Source: Microvirga pakistanensis
Lineage (GTDB): Bacteria > Pseudomonadota > Alphaproteobacteria > Rhizobiales > Beijerinckiaceae
DNA: 64,000 nucleotides
Direction: 5' to 3'
NCBI RefSeq assembly: GCF_004458765.1
Contig: NZ_SPJX01000332.1
Location: forward strand, 17,572 to 81,571
The notes beneath the pieces were generated by a model. That model ran no database searches and was not told where the DNA came from. It worked only from the letters and a program-made list of their open reading frames with translations. Within the stretch, counting starts at the first letter, position 1, and each line of letters starts with the position of its first letter. Made by a program: the position numbers and the translations under genes. Below are positions 20,148 to 28,500 of the stretch, piece after piece.

Positions 20148-21938
20148 ATGAGTACCGCGATCGACCTGCATGCCTATCAGGAGCCCATCCTTTTTCTGGC
20201 TACGGCAGGCATCGTCGTTCCGGTGTTCCACAGGCTGAAGATCAGCCCCGTTCTGGGGTTCCTCGCAGCCGGCGCCCTGCTCGGCCCCTATGGTCTCGGA
20301 CGGCTCATTCCCGACTATCCTTGGGTCGACTGGCTCACCTTCACCAACCCTGAGGGCACGTCGAGGCTCGCCGAGTTCGGCGTGGTGTTCCTGCTCTTCA
20401 CCATCGGCATCGAGCTGTCCTGGCAGCGCCTGCGCATCCTGCGCCGCCAGGTCTTCGGGTTCGGCACGCTTCAGGTTCTGCTCTGTGCCTTGGCGCTGGG
20501 CCTCTTCGCGTTCAAGGTCGTGGACTCCATCGCGGCGGCGGCGCTGATCGGCATTGCGCTGGCCCTCTCCTCCACCGCCATCGTACTGCCGGTCCTGGCC
20601 GAGCAGAAGCGCCTCGGCTCGGCGGCGGGACGGGCGAGCTTTTCCGCCCTTTTGTTCCAGGATCTGGCCGTGGCGCCGATCCTGTTCGCGATCGCGGCTC
20701 TCGACACGCGCCAGCCCGAAGTCACCATGCTGTCCTTCGGGACGGCTCTGTTCCAGGCGGCCCTGGCGCTCGCGATCATCGTCGGTCTCGGGCGCCTGGT
20801 GCTCCGCCCCTTCTTCCAGATGGTGTCTGCCACCAAGAGTCCGGAACTGTTCATGGCGGCCTGCCTGCTCGTCGTGATGGTGACGAGCCTGATCGCGGCG
20901 GTGAGCGGATTGTCCATGGCGCTCGGCGCCTTCATCGCGGGCATTCTCCTGTCCGAGACGGAATATCGCCGCGCCGTCGACACGACGATCCAACCGTTCA
21001 AGGGATTGCTGCTTGGCGTGTTCTTCGTGTCGGTCGGCATGAGCCTCGACGTCGTGCGCTTCCTGGGAGCGCCCATGACGATCCTGGCGGTCGCCACCTT
21101 CCTGATCGCGATCAAGAGCGTGATCATCTTCTGGCTCAGCCGGCCCTTCGGCCTGAACGCTCCGGAGGCGGCGGAAACCAGCCTGCTGCTCGGGCCGGGC
21201 GGCGAGTTCGCCCTTGTCATCCTGGGAGCTTCCATGGCGGCGGGGCTCGTTCCAGGGGAAGTCGGGCAAAACCTGCTGCTCGTCACGACGATCACGATGG
21301 TGGCGATCCCCTTCCTGGCCCGTCTCGGGCGCCGCCTGAGCCGCCGCCTCGAGCGCAAACGCCCCCTGAACCCCGAGGCCGCCGAGCCCCCGCCGCCCGA
21401 GGAGCCGGGCCGCGTCATCGTTGCCGGGTACGGCCGCGTCGGCCAGCTCGTGGGCGACATGCTCCAGCGCCACAAGGTGCCTTATCTTGCCATCGACATG
21501 GACCCCTTGCGCGTGGCCGAGGAGCGCAAGGCCGGAAAGCCGGTGTTCTTCGGTGACGGAGCTCACGCCGGGTTCCTGCACGCCTGCGGCATCGAGCAGG
21601 CCCGCGCCCTAGTCATCACCCTCGACACGCCGAGCGCCATCGAGGCGGTGGTGACGGCGGCCCGCCAGGAGCGCTCAGACATCACCATCGTGTCCCGTGC
21701 CCGCGACGCCAGGCACGCCGCCCAGCTCTACGAGCTCGGCGTCGACGATGCGGTACCGGAGACCATCGAGGCGTCCCTTCAGCTCAGCGAGGCGGTGCTG
21801 GCCGATATCGGCGTACCGATGGGCCTGGTGATCGCCTCCATTCACGAGCGGCGCGACGAGTTCCGCTCGTTGCTGAGAAAGAGCAACAAGAAGCCGGAGC
21901 GCATCGAGTTCCGGGCGCGGCGCACCGTGGGCAAGTAG
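20148..21938 (+). CDS. Kef-type K+/H+ antiporter with RCK domain
   Basis: 596 residues. The N-terminal ~390 residues form a CPA2 exchanger domain with about 12 helices, including ALALSSTAIVLPVLAE and SFSALLFQDLAVAPILF (the conserved Asp of the family). From about residue 420 an RCK/TrkA-N domain follows: VIVAGYGRVGQLVGDML is the nucleotide-binding GxGxxG, then the acidic strand AIDMDPLRV and VFFGDGAH. It would move K+ or other cations in exchange for protons, gated by a nucleotide or glutathione-like ligand. Family sure, exact ion not. VWA gene follows after 53 bp. Confidence 0.9.
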   Translation: MSTAIDLHAYQEPILFLATAGIVVPVFHRLKISPVLGFLAAGALLGPYGLGRLIPDYPWVDWLTFTNPEGTSRLAEFGVVFLLFTIGIELSWQRLRILRRQVFGFGTLQVLLCALALGLFAFKVVDSIAAAALIGIALALSSTAIVLPVLAEQKRLGSAAGRASFSALLFQDLAVAPILFAIAALDTRQPEVTMLSFGTALFQAALALAIIVGLGRLVLRPFFQMVSATKSPELFMAACLLVVMVTSLIAAVSGLSMALGAFIAGILLSETEYRRAVDTTIQPFKGLLLGVFFVSVGMSLDVVRFLGAPMTILAVATFLIAIKSVIIFWLSRPFGLNAPEAAETSLLLGPGGEFALVILGASMAAGLVPGEVGQNLLLVTTITMVAIPFLARLGRRLSRRLERKRPLNPEAAEPPPPEEPGRVIVAGYGRVGQLVGDMLQRHKVPYLAIDMDPLRVAEERKAGKPVFFGDGAHAGFLHACGIEQARALVITLDTPSAIEAVVTAARQERSDITIVSRARDARHAAQLYELGVDDAVPETIEASLQLSEAVLADIGVPMGLVIASIHERRDEFRSLLRKSNKKPERIEFRARRTVGK

Positions 21939-21991
21939 GGGATTGCGCCTTTCCCGCTTGACCTTCCCGAATCCCGCCCGACACTGATGCG

Positions 21992-23167
21992 ATGTTCCTC
22001 ACCTTCTTCACAGAGCTGCGCGCGGCCAAGGTGCCCGTTTCGCTGAGGGAGTATCTCTCCCTCCTGGAGGCGCTCGACCAGGATCTGGCCGACAAGAGCG
22101 TGGAGGAATTCTATTATCTCTCCCGCGCCTGCCTGGTGAAGGACGAGCGTCATTTCGACCGCTTCGACCAGGTCTTCGCCCATGCGTTCAAAGGCCTCGA
22201 GCGGATGGGGCAGGCCTTCGGACAGACGGAGATCCCCGAGGAATGGCTGCGCAAACTCGCCGAGCGCTACCTCACCGAGGAGGAGAAGAGGCAGCTCGAA
22301 GCCATGGGCTGGGACAGACTCTGGGAGAACTTGAAGAAGCGCCTGGAGGAGCAGAAGGGCCGGCATCAGGGCGGCAATAAGTGGATCGGCACCGCCGGCA
22401 CCTCCCCCTACGGCGCCTATGGTTACAACCCGGAAGGCATCCGCATCGGCCAGGACAAGAACCGCAACTTCCGGGCCGTGAAGGTGTGGGGCAGGCGCGA
22501 GTTCAAGGATTTCGACGACAGCGTGGAGCTTGGCGTGCGCAACATGCGCATCGCGCTGCGGCGGCTGCGCCGCTTCGCCCGCGCCGGCGCGCCGGAGGAG
22601 CTCGATCTCGACGGGACCATTCACGAGACCGCCCACAAGGGCTATCTCGACGTGCGCCTGCGCCCGGAGCGCCGCAACGCCGTGAAGGTTCTGCTCTTCC
22701 TCGACGTGGGCGGTTCCATGGACTGGCATGTCCAGGTAGCCGAAGAGCTGTTCTCGGCGGCGCGGCTCGAGTTCAAGCATTTCGAGCACTTCTACTTCCA
22801 CAACTGCGTCTACGAGCACCTGTGGAAGGAGAACCGGCGCCGCTTCGACGAAAAGATCCCGACCCTCGACGTGATCCGCACCTATCCGTCCGATTATCGC
22901 GTGGTCTTCGTCGGCGACGCTTCGATGAGCCCCTACGAGATCACCCATCCCGGAGGCTCCGTGGAACATTGGAACGAGGAAGCGGGCGGAGTCTGGATCC
23001 GGCGCATTCTCGACCACTTCCCGAAGGCCGTCTGGCTGAACCCCGTGCCGCAGAGCCACTGGACCTACACCCAGTCCATCGCCCTCATGCGGCAGCTCTT
23101 TTCCGAGCGCATGCACCCTCTTACGGTCGAGGGCATAGACCACGCCATGCGCGAACTGGTACGCTAA
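21992..23167 (+). CDS. CoxE-like VWA-domain protein
   Basis: 391 residues. The C-terminal half is a von Willebrand A-type domain (CoxE-like family) with the metal-site motif DVGGSMDWH, and ends with the family pattern WLNPVPQSHWTYTQSIALMRQLFSERMHPLTVEGIDHAMREL. The N-terminal half (MFLTFFTELRAAKVPVSLREYLSLLEAL) is also typical of MoxR-partner proteins. Such proteins work with MoxR ATPases in maturing metalloenzymes or envelope complexes. It begins a likely three-gene unit with the membrane protein (5-bp gap) and Nudix gene (6-bp gap). Confidence 0.9.
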   Translation: MFLTFFTELRAAKVPVSLREYLSLLEALDQDLADKSVEEFYYLSRACLVKDERHFDRFDQVFAHAFKGLERMGQAFGQTEIPEEWLRKLAERYLTEEEKRQLEAMGWDRLWENLKKRLEEQKGRHQGGNKWIGTAGTSPYGAYGYNPEGIRIGQDKNRNFRAVKVWGRREFKDFDDSVELGVRNMRIALRRLRRFARAGAPEELDLDGTIHETAHKGYLDVRLRPERRNAVKVLLFLDVGGSMDWHVQVAEELFSAARLEFKHFEHFYFHNCVYEHLWKENRRRFDEKIPTLDVIRTYPSDYRVVFVGDASMSPYEITHPGGSVEHWNEEAGGVWIRRILDHFPKAVWLNPVPQSHWTYTQSIALMRQLFSERMHPLTVEGIDHAMRELVR

Positions 23168-23172
23168 GGCCC

Positions 23173-23742
23173 ATGACGCAGACTTATACCCATAGCCCCC
23201 GCCCCGTGGGCGGCCCGATAAGCTTCGCCATCCAGGGCGACCGGCTGATCGTGGATTCCGGCCGCAAGGTGCACGAAGTGCGCCTCGGCGCGGTCGAGAC
23301 CGTGCGCATGACCTACGAGCCTGGACGAGTCGGCCAGAGATCCTTCCGCACGAAGGTGACGATGAAGGACGGCAAGGCCTTCAGCTTCAGCTCCCTCACC
23401 TGGAGAAGCCTCATCGAGGCGCAGGAGATGACGGCCGAGTACCGGGCTTTTGCCCGAAGCCTGTGCGAGGCCATCGTGAAGGCCAATCCGCAGGCCCGCT
23501 TCATCGCCGGCAAGCCCTGGTGGCTCTGGTTCTCGACGGCGGCGGTCGCCGTCCTGTCCCTGCTCCTCATGGCCTATCTGATCTGGCAGGCTGCTCGGAT
23601 GGGCTCGACCGGCGTCGCCCTGATCGGAGCCCTGCTCGCCGCCGTGGGCGTCTGGCAGATCGAGCCGATGGTGCGCCTCAACAAGCCGCGCCCCTTCAGC
23701 TCCGGCGCACTGCCGGACGAGCTGATGCCGAAGGCGGGCTGA
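23173..23742 (+). CDS. Two-helix membrane protein, PH-like N-terminus
   Basis: 189 residues. The first ~95 residues are soluble and strand-rich (PISFAIQGDRLIVDSGRKVHEVRLGAVETVRMTYEPG), with an outline like bacterial PH-type domains; two membrane helices follow (about 117-139 and 144-160). The reading frame is open far upstream, but the ATG at 23173, five bases after the VWA stop, is the sensible start. No named function; coupling to the VWA gene suggests it may anchor or receive that protein's activity (inference). Confidence 0.6.
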   Translation: MTQTYTHSPRPVGGPISFAIQGDRLIVDSGRKVHEVRLGAVETVRMTYEPGRVGQRSFRTKVTMKDGKAFSFSSLTWRSLIEAQEMTAEYRAFARSLCEAIVKANPQARFIAGKPWWLWFSTAAVAVLSLLLMAYLIWQAARMGSTGVALIGALLAAVGVWQIEPMVRLNKPRPFSSGALPDELMPKAG

Positions 23743-23748
23743 CTCTTC

Positions 23749-24321
23749 ATGACGAGCAGCCTCGAAGACGCGAACGAGCGGCAGCCCGACATCGCAACGG
23801 TCGGCAGCAGGATCGTTTACGAGAACAAGTGGATGACGGTCCGCGAGGATCAGATCCGCCGCAGAGATGGCTCGCTCGGAATCTACGGCGTCGTCGACAA
23901 GCCTGACTTCGTGATCATCGTCCCCGTCGAGGACGGCATCGTCCATTTGGTCCAGCAATACCGGTATCCCATCGGCCGCCGCCAATGGGAGTTCCCCCAA
24001 GGCTCATGGGAAGGCCAGCCCGGTGCCGATCCGCGCAGTCTCGCCAGAGGCGAGCTGGAGGAAGAGACCGGACTGCTGGCCGGCGATATCCAGGAAGTGG
24101 GACAGCTCTATCCCCTTTATGGAACCGTGACGCAGAGCTACCGGATTTTCCTGGCGACGGATCTCAAGCCAGGCCGCCGCCGGTTGGAGCAGGAGGAACA
24201 GGACCTCGTGACCGGAGCCTTTCCGCTGGCCGAGGTGGAGACGATGATCCTGAACGGCACCATTCAGGATGCCGGAACCGTGGCCTCCTTCGGAATCCTC
24301 AGGCTCAAGCGTTTGATTTGA
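23749..24321 (+). CDS. Nudix hydrolase, ADP-sugar pyrophosphatase-like
   Basis: 190 residues. The Nudix fold is recognised by YRYPIGRRQWEFPQGSWEG and the box ending LARGELEEETGL. The usual Arg-Glu of the box (REL-x-EE) reads Gly-Glu here, with the Arg shifted one place back, so catalysis may differ. The nearest type is ADP-ribose/nucleoside-diphosphate-sugar pyrophosphatase. It is cytosolic and last in the VWA-membrane protein-Nudix unit. Confidence 0.8.
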   Translation: MTSSLEDANERQPDIATVGSRIVYENKWMTVREDQIRRRDGSLGIYGVVDKPDFVIIVPVEDGIVHLVQQYRYPIGRRQWEFPQGSWEGQPGADPRSLARGELEEETGLLAGDIQEVGQLYPLYGTVTQSYRIFLATDLKPGRRRLEQEEQDLVTGAFPLAEVETMILNGTIQDAGTVASFGILRLKRLI

Positions 24322-24340
24322 ATGCTTGCCCGCCCCTCTT

Positions 24341-24409
24341 GGCCGGACTTAACCCGGCCATCCACGCTTCTGCGCAGCTGAAGACGTGACCCCCGGAACA
24401 AGTCCGGGG
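24341..24409. repeat. Two REP hairpins between convergent genes
   Basis: GGCCGG/CCGGCC (24341-24359) and CCCCGGA-ACAAG-TCCGGGG (24391-24409). The second has the 7-bp stem and 5-nt ACAAG loop of the other REP copies. They fill most of the gap between the convergent Nudix and stress-protein genes and could serve as a bidirectional end of transcription. Confidence 0.7.
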
Positions 24410-24422
24410 AGGCGATGTCCCG

Positions 24423-24848
24423 TCAAGCCCGCACCACGAGCACCGAGCACCTGGCGTGCCGCACAATGGTGGCGGCGTTCGAGCCCAGAAGATAGGTCGC
24501 CATGCTCGGGCGGTGCGAGCCGATGACGACGAGGTCCGCGCCGATCTTCTCGGCTTCGTCCAGCACCTCATTGTAAACGGAGCCGAGGCGCACCACAGCC
24601 GAGACGCGCTCGGCCGGGAGGCTCACCTGGGCGGCCAGCTCGGCGAGCTTCTTCTCGGCCTCGTCCTGCTGCTCCTGGTCGAAGGCCGGGGGCATGAATT
24701 CCATGTAGGTGACGGGCACGATGGCCCGCACATAGATGAGGCGGATGCTGCCCTCGCCGCTTTCGGCGAGTTCCACCGCCTTGTCGAGGGCGGGTTGCGC
24801 CGCTCCGATTTCACCGAGATCGACGGGAACCAGGATCGTCCTGAACAT
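24423..24848 (-). CDS. Universal stress protein, UspA family
   Basis: 141 residues, one Usp domain: FRTILVPVDLGEI at the start and the ATP-binding-type GSHRPSMATYLLGSNAATIVRHARCSVLVVRA at the end (G-x2-G-x9-G(S/T)-like). Single-domain stress protein of the cytosol. It follows the ferredoxin gene with a 15-bp gap on the same strand. Confidence 0.9.
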   Translation of the reverse strand: MFRTILVPVDLGEIGAAQPALDKAVELAESGEGSIRLIYVRAIVPVTYMEFMPPAFDQEQQDEAEKKLAELAAQVSLPAERVSAVVRLGSVYNEVLDEAEKIGADLVVIGSHRPSMATYLLGSNAATIVRHARCSVLVVRA

Positions 24849-24863
24849 GACAAAGCCTCCGGA

Positions 24864-25184
24864 TCAGCCCTGACGGGTCGGGGTATGAACGACGAGCCCG
24901 TCCATTTCCGGGCGGACCCTGATCTGGCAGGACAGGCGCGAGTTGGGACGGACGTCGAAGGCGAAATCCAGCATATCCTCCTCCATCGGCTGCGGCTGGC
25001 CGGTCACGGCCTCCCATTCCTCGTCCACATAAACATGGCAGGTCGCGCAGGAGCAGGCGCCGCCGCATTCCGCCTCGATGCCGGGAACGCCGTTGCGCAC
25101 GGCCGTCTCCATGACGGTCGAGCCTTCTTCGGCCTCCACTGTCCGGGCGGTGCCCTCGGCATCGATGAATGTTATCTTGATCAT
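24864..25184 (-). CDS. 2Fe-2S ferredoxin, adrenodoxin type
   Basis: 106 residues. Cluster ligands are Cys40, Cys46, Cys49 and Cys86 (C-x5-C-x2-C-x36-[13 protein letters not shown] and LSCQI), the vertebrate/bacterial adrenodoxin pattern. Such ferredoxins pass electrons to P450s or serve Fe-S cluster assembly. The gene is away from any isc/suf genes. It is divergent from the giant GPR-like gene. Confidence 0.92.
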   Translation of the reverse strand: MIKITFIDAEGTARTVEAEEGSTVMETAVRNGVPGIEAECGGACSCATCHVYVDEEWEAVTGQPQPMEEDMLDFAFDVRPNSRLSCQIRVRPEMDGLVVHTPTRQG

Positions 25185-25388
25185 TGCGGACCTCTTTGTG
25201 ACGGCGCATATTTAAGACACGGGGCACCGAATGACGAGAGACGGGAGTGAGGCTTGCCGTCTTTTCGCCGTATTTTCCCCGGTAGTGCAGGTTACTGAGC
25301 CGTTAACGACGTTCACAAGTGGCAGGGGACTTCGGGTTTCCTTGAGCATCGCCGGCCGCTAAACTCGCTTGGTAAACAGTAGATTACC

Positions 25389-25420
25389 GTACGGAAGGAC
25401 TGTCAGAAGTTTTTCCGTAC
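25389..25420 (+). promoter_or_regulatory. Leader hairpin before the GPR-like gene
   Basis: GTACGGAA (25389-25396) pairs perfectly with TTCCGTAC (25413-25420), about 85 bp before the ATG at 25504, and an imperfect GGTAA...TTACC palindrome lies just before it. In this 319-bp divergent gap I see nothing else I can name, and no complete CtrA site. It could be an operator or mRNA leader. Confidence 0.35.
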
Positions 25421-25503
25421 CGGCTGGAGTCGCGCATCGCCGCTCGACCGTTAAAGGGATGCGGCGGCTTCAACCAAAATCAGTTGCGTCACGAGGGCGG
25501 ATC

Positions 25504-28500
25504 ATGGCGACCGAAAAGAAGAAGATGAAAGACCCGGCGGAGGCGGCCCTTTCGGCTGTTGAGCACGCGCTCAACCTCGAAGAGACGTTCGAGATCTCCT
25601 CCCCCGACCAGGCGCAGAGCAGGTCTTCTTCCGAGGAGCCACGGCTTCCGGACATCGACGCGCACGACTTCACGAAGGGTCCCTTCTCCCTGAATCCCGA
25701 CATTCCCGGCGAGCAGGGCCGCGACCGCCCGGACGAGCGCGAGATCAGGCTGGAGGATGCTCCCCGCCCCGGCTTCCTTGCTCCCGATCGCGCCGCCGTT
25801 GCCAACGATGACCGTCAGAATGTCGGCGTGATGCTCCAGGCCCTCCAGGTTCGCCCCTCGGGTCGCGCTTATGTCTACGCGACGCTTGCTTCCCTCCTCT
25901 GGGTCGGCGCCATCGGCTACTTCCTGTATTCCCAGAGCATCACGACCCCCGAGCAATTGCTCGCCACCTTCTCCATCTCGCAGCTTGCGCTCGCTGCCGT
26001 GGCTGTCGTCGCGCCGATCTTCCTGTTCTTCATCGCCGCGATGCTCACCATCCGTTCGCAGGAAATGAAGATGGTGGCCCGCGCCGTGGGCGAAGTGGCC
26101 GTGCGCCTCGCCCAGCCTGAGAACTTCTCCACCGATGCCGTTCTCTCGGTATCCCAGGCCGTGCGGCGCGAAGTGGCCGCCGTGGGCGACGGCGTGGAGC
26201 GTGCCCTCGCCCGTGCCGGCGAGCTTGAGACCCTGGTCCGCAGCGAGATCTCCACGCTCGAGCGCGCCTATTCCGACAACGAAATCCGCATCCGTTCCCT
26301 CATCGACGAGCTCGTGGCCCAGCGCGAGGCCATCGTCTCCAATGCGGAACGCGTGCGCGGCGCCATCACGGGCGCTCATCAGAACCTGATTCAGGACCTC
26401 GACGTGGCCAGCGAGCGCGTCGTCGCGGCGGTCGGCGGCGCCGGCGACAAGATCACCGGTTCTCTCGAACAACAGGGCGATCAGATCACCCAGGCTCTCG
26501 GCCGCGCCGGCGAGCGCGTCGTCGAAGAAATGTCGAGCCGGGGCGTCGAGCTCGTGGAGCGCCTCTCGGGCGCCAGCGAGGACATCAAGACCGGTATCGC
26601 GGAGGTCGGCACCACCATCACCGGCGCTCTCGAAAGCAAGGCGCAGGACATCACCGGCGCCTTCGAGCGCACCGGCGACGTTCTCACCCGTCACCTGCAG
26701 GAAGGCGCCAGCCAGGTCACCCGGACGCTGGCCGAGACGGGCCGCGGCGTGATCGACGCCCTCGCCCAGCAGGGCAACGACGTGCGCGAGGCCTTCGAGC
26801 AGACCGCCAGGAACCTGGAGGAGAGCTTCACCCAGCGCGGCAGCGAGATTACCGAGAAGCTGGCGGCGACCGGCGGCGTGATCGCCGACGACCTCACCGC
26901 CCGCACCGCAGAAATGCGCGATCAGATCGCGGCTGCCGGCCTCTCCGTCAGTGAGGAGCTCACGACCCGCGGCACGGCCCTGCGCGAGCTGTTCGCCGCC
27001 ACTGGCGCGGACGTGGTCAACGACATCATCGCTCGCGGCAGCGAGTTCCGCGAGCAACTGGCCAGCACGGCTTCCGAGGTGGGCAGCCAGATCACCCTTC
27101 GCAGCACCGAGGTGCGCGAGCATCTCGAGAGCGCTGTGCGCTTGGCCGACGAATCCTTTGGCAGCCGTGTCGAGGATCTCGCGGTGCGTCTCGAAACCGC
27201 CAGTCAGCGCGTCAGCGAATCGGTCACCGTCCAGGGCCAGGCGCTCGAGAGCAACCTCGCCGAGGTCGGCGAGCGCATCTCCTCCCTTCTGGGCTCCAAG
27301 GTCGAGGAGTTCCACTCGACCTTCGAAACCCGTGGCCAGGAATTCTCCGAAACCCTCTCCCACCATGCGGACCAGGTGCAGGCCCGCCTTGCGAGCACCA
27401 GCAAGGAGATCGTTCTCGCCATTGCCACGCAGGGCGGGCGCGTCAACGATGTTCTCAACCGGACGGCAGAGAACCTCACCACCACGGTCGAGACCTGCAC
27501 CCGTGAGGTCGAGGGGACTCTCGGCTCTCGCCTCGAAGCCTTCGAGAGTGTCATGGGCCGCGGCAGCGAGCTCGCCGACCGCATCTCCCACGAGGTTGGC
27601 AGCCTGACCGAGACCATCAGCGGCCGCTTCGAGGAAGTCGATCGCCTCATCACCGTGCAGGGCCGCACCGTGGCCGAAACCTTCGCCGAGCGCGCTCGCG
27701 AAGCGACCACCGCCATCGAGACCCAGCTCACGGCTCTCGAGGAGCACGCCTCCCGCCGCGCGACGGATATCACCACCAGCTTCAACAGCATCGCCGAGCG
27801 CGTCGATACCATTCTCAGCGCCCGCTCCACGGCCCTCAACGAAGCGCTCGTCGTGCGTACCGGCGAGATGGCCCGCGTCATGGCCGAAGGCGGCCGCGAC
27901 GTGGCACAGGCCCTTCAGGCTCGGGTCGACGAGATCAGCCAGGCGATCACCGCCAAGACCAGCACCATCGCCGACACGCTGAGCGCCAGGGCCGAAGAGA
28001 TCGGCGAGACGCTGGATGCCCGCGCCACCAGCATCAACGCGATCCTCGGCACCCGCGTCGGCGAGATCTCGGAGACGCTGGAGAACCGCGTCGCCACCAT
28101 CAACCAGATCCTCGGAGACCGGGCCGACGAAGTGGCGGAGACCCTCGGCGCCCGCGCGTTCGAGATCAACCAGACACTCGGCACGCGTGCCGAAGAGATC
28201 GCCTCGACCCTCGACGAGCGCGTCTCGAAGTTCGAGGAGCGCGTGGTCAACCGCCTCGGCGGTGTGGCTGAGGCCATTGACGAGCGCGGCCAGAGCGTCG
28301 TTTCCTCGCTCAACAGCCGTATCGGCGAGATGCGCTCGATCTTCGACACGCAGGGCAATGCCCTCATCCAGTCGCTCGGCACCCACAGCGAGCAGATCGG
28401 CCGCGAAGTGGAGACCATCACCGAGGCGACCCTGCGGGCTCTCGACGAGCGCAGCCAGACCATGCTGTCGTCGCTCCAGGAGCGCACGACGGAGCTCACC

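Noticed and set aside
18618-21581. 987-residue open frame on the minus strand across the PLP-enzyme and antiporter genes
   Set aside because: High-GC shadow frame: very rich in Arg/Gly/His, without domain patterns, and fully antisense to two well recognised genes.
25489-28386. 965-residue open frame antisense to the GPR-like gene
   Set aside because: The repetitive helical gene has a biased third base that removes stops from the opposite strand; composition is Gly/Asp/His-rich with no fold pattern.
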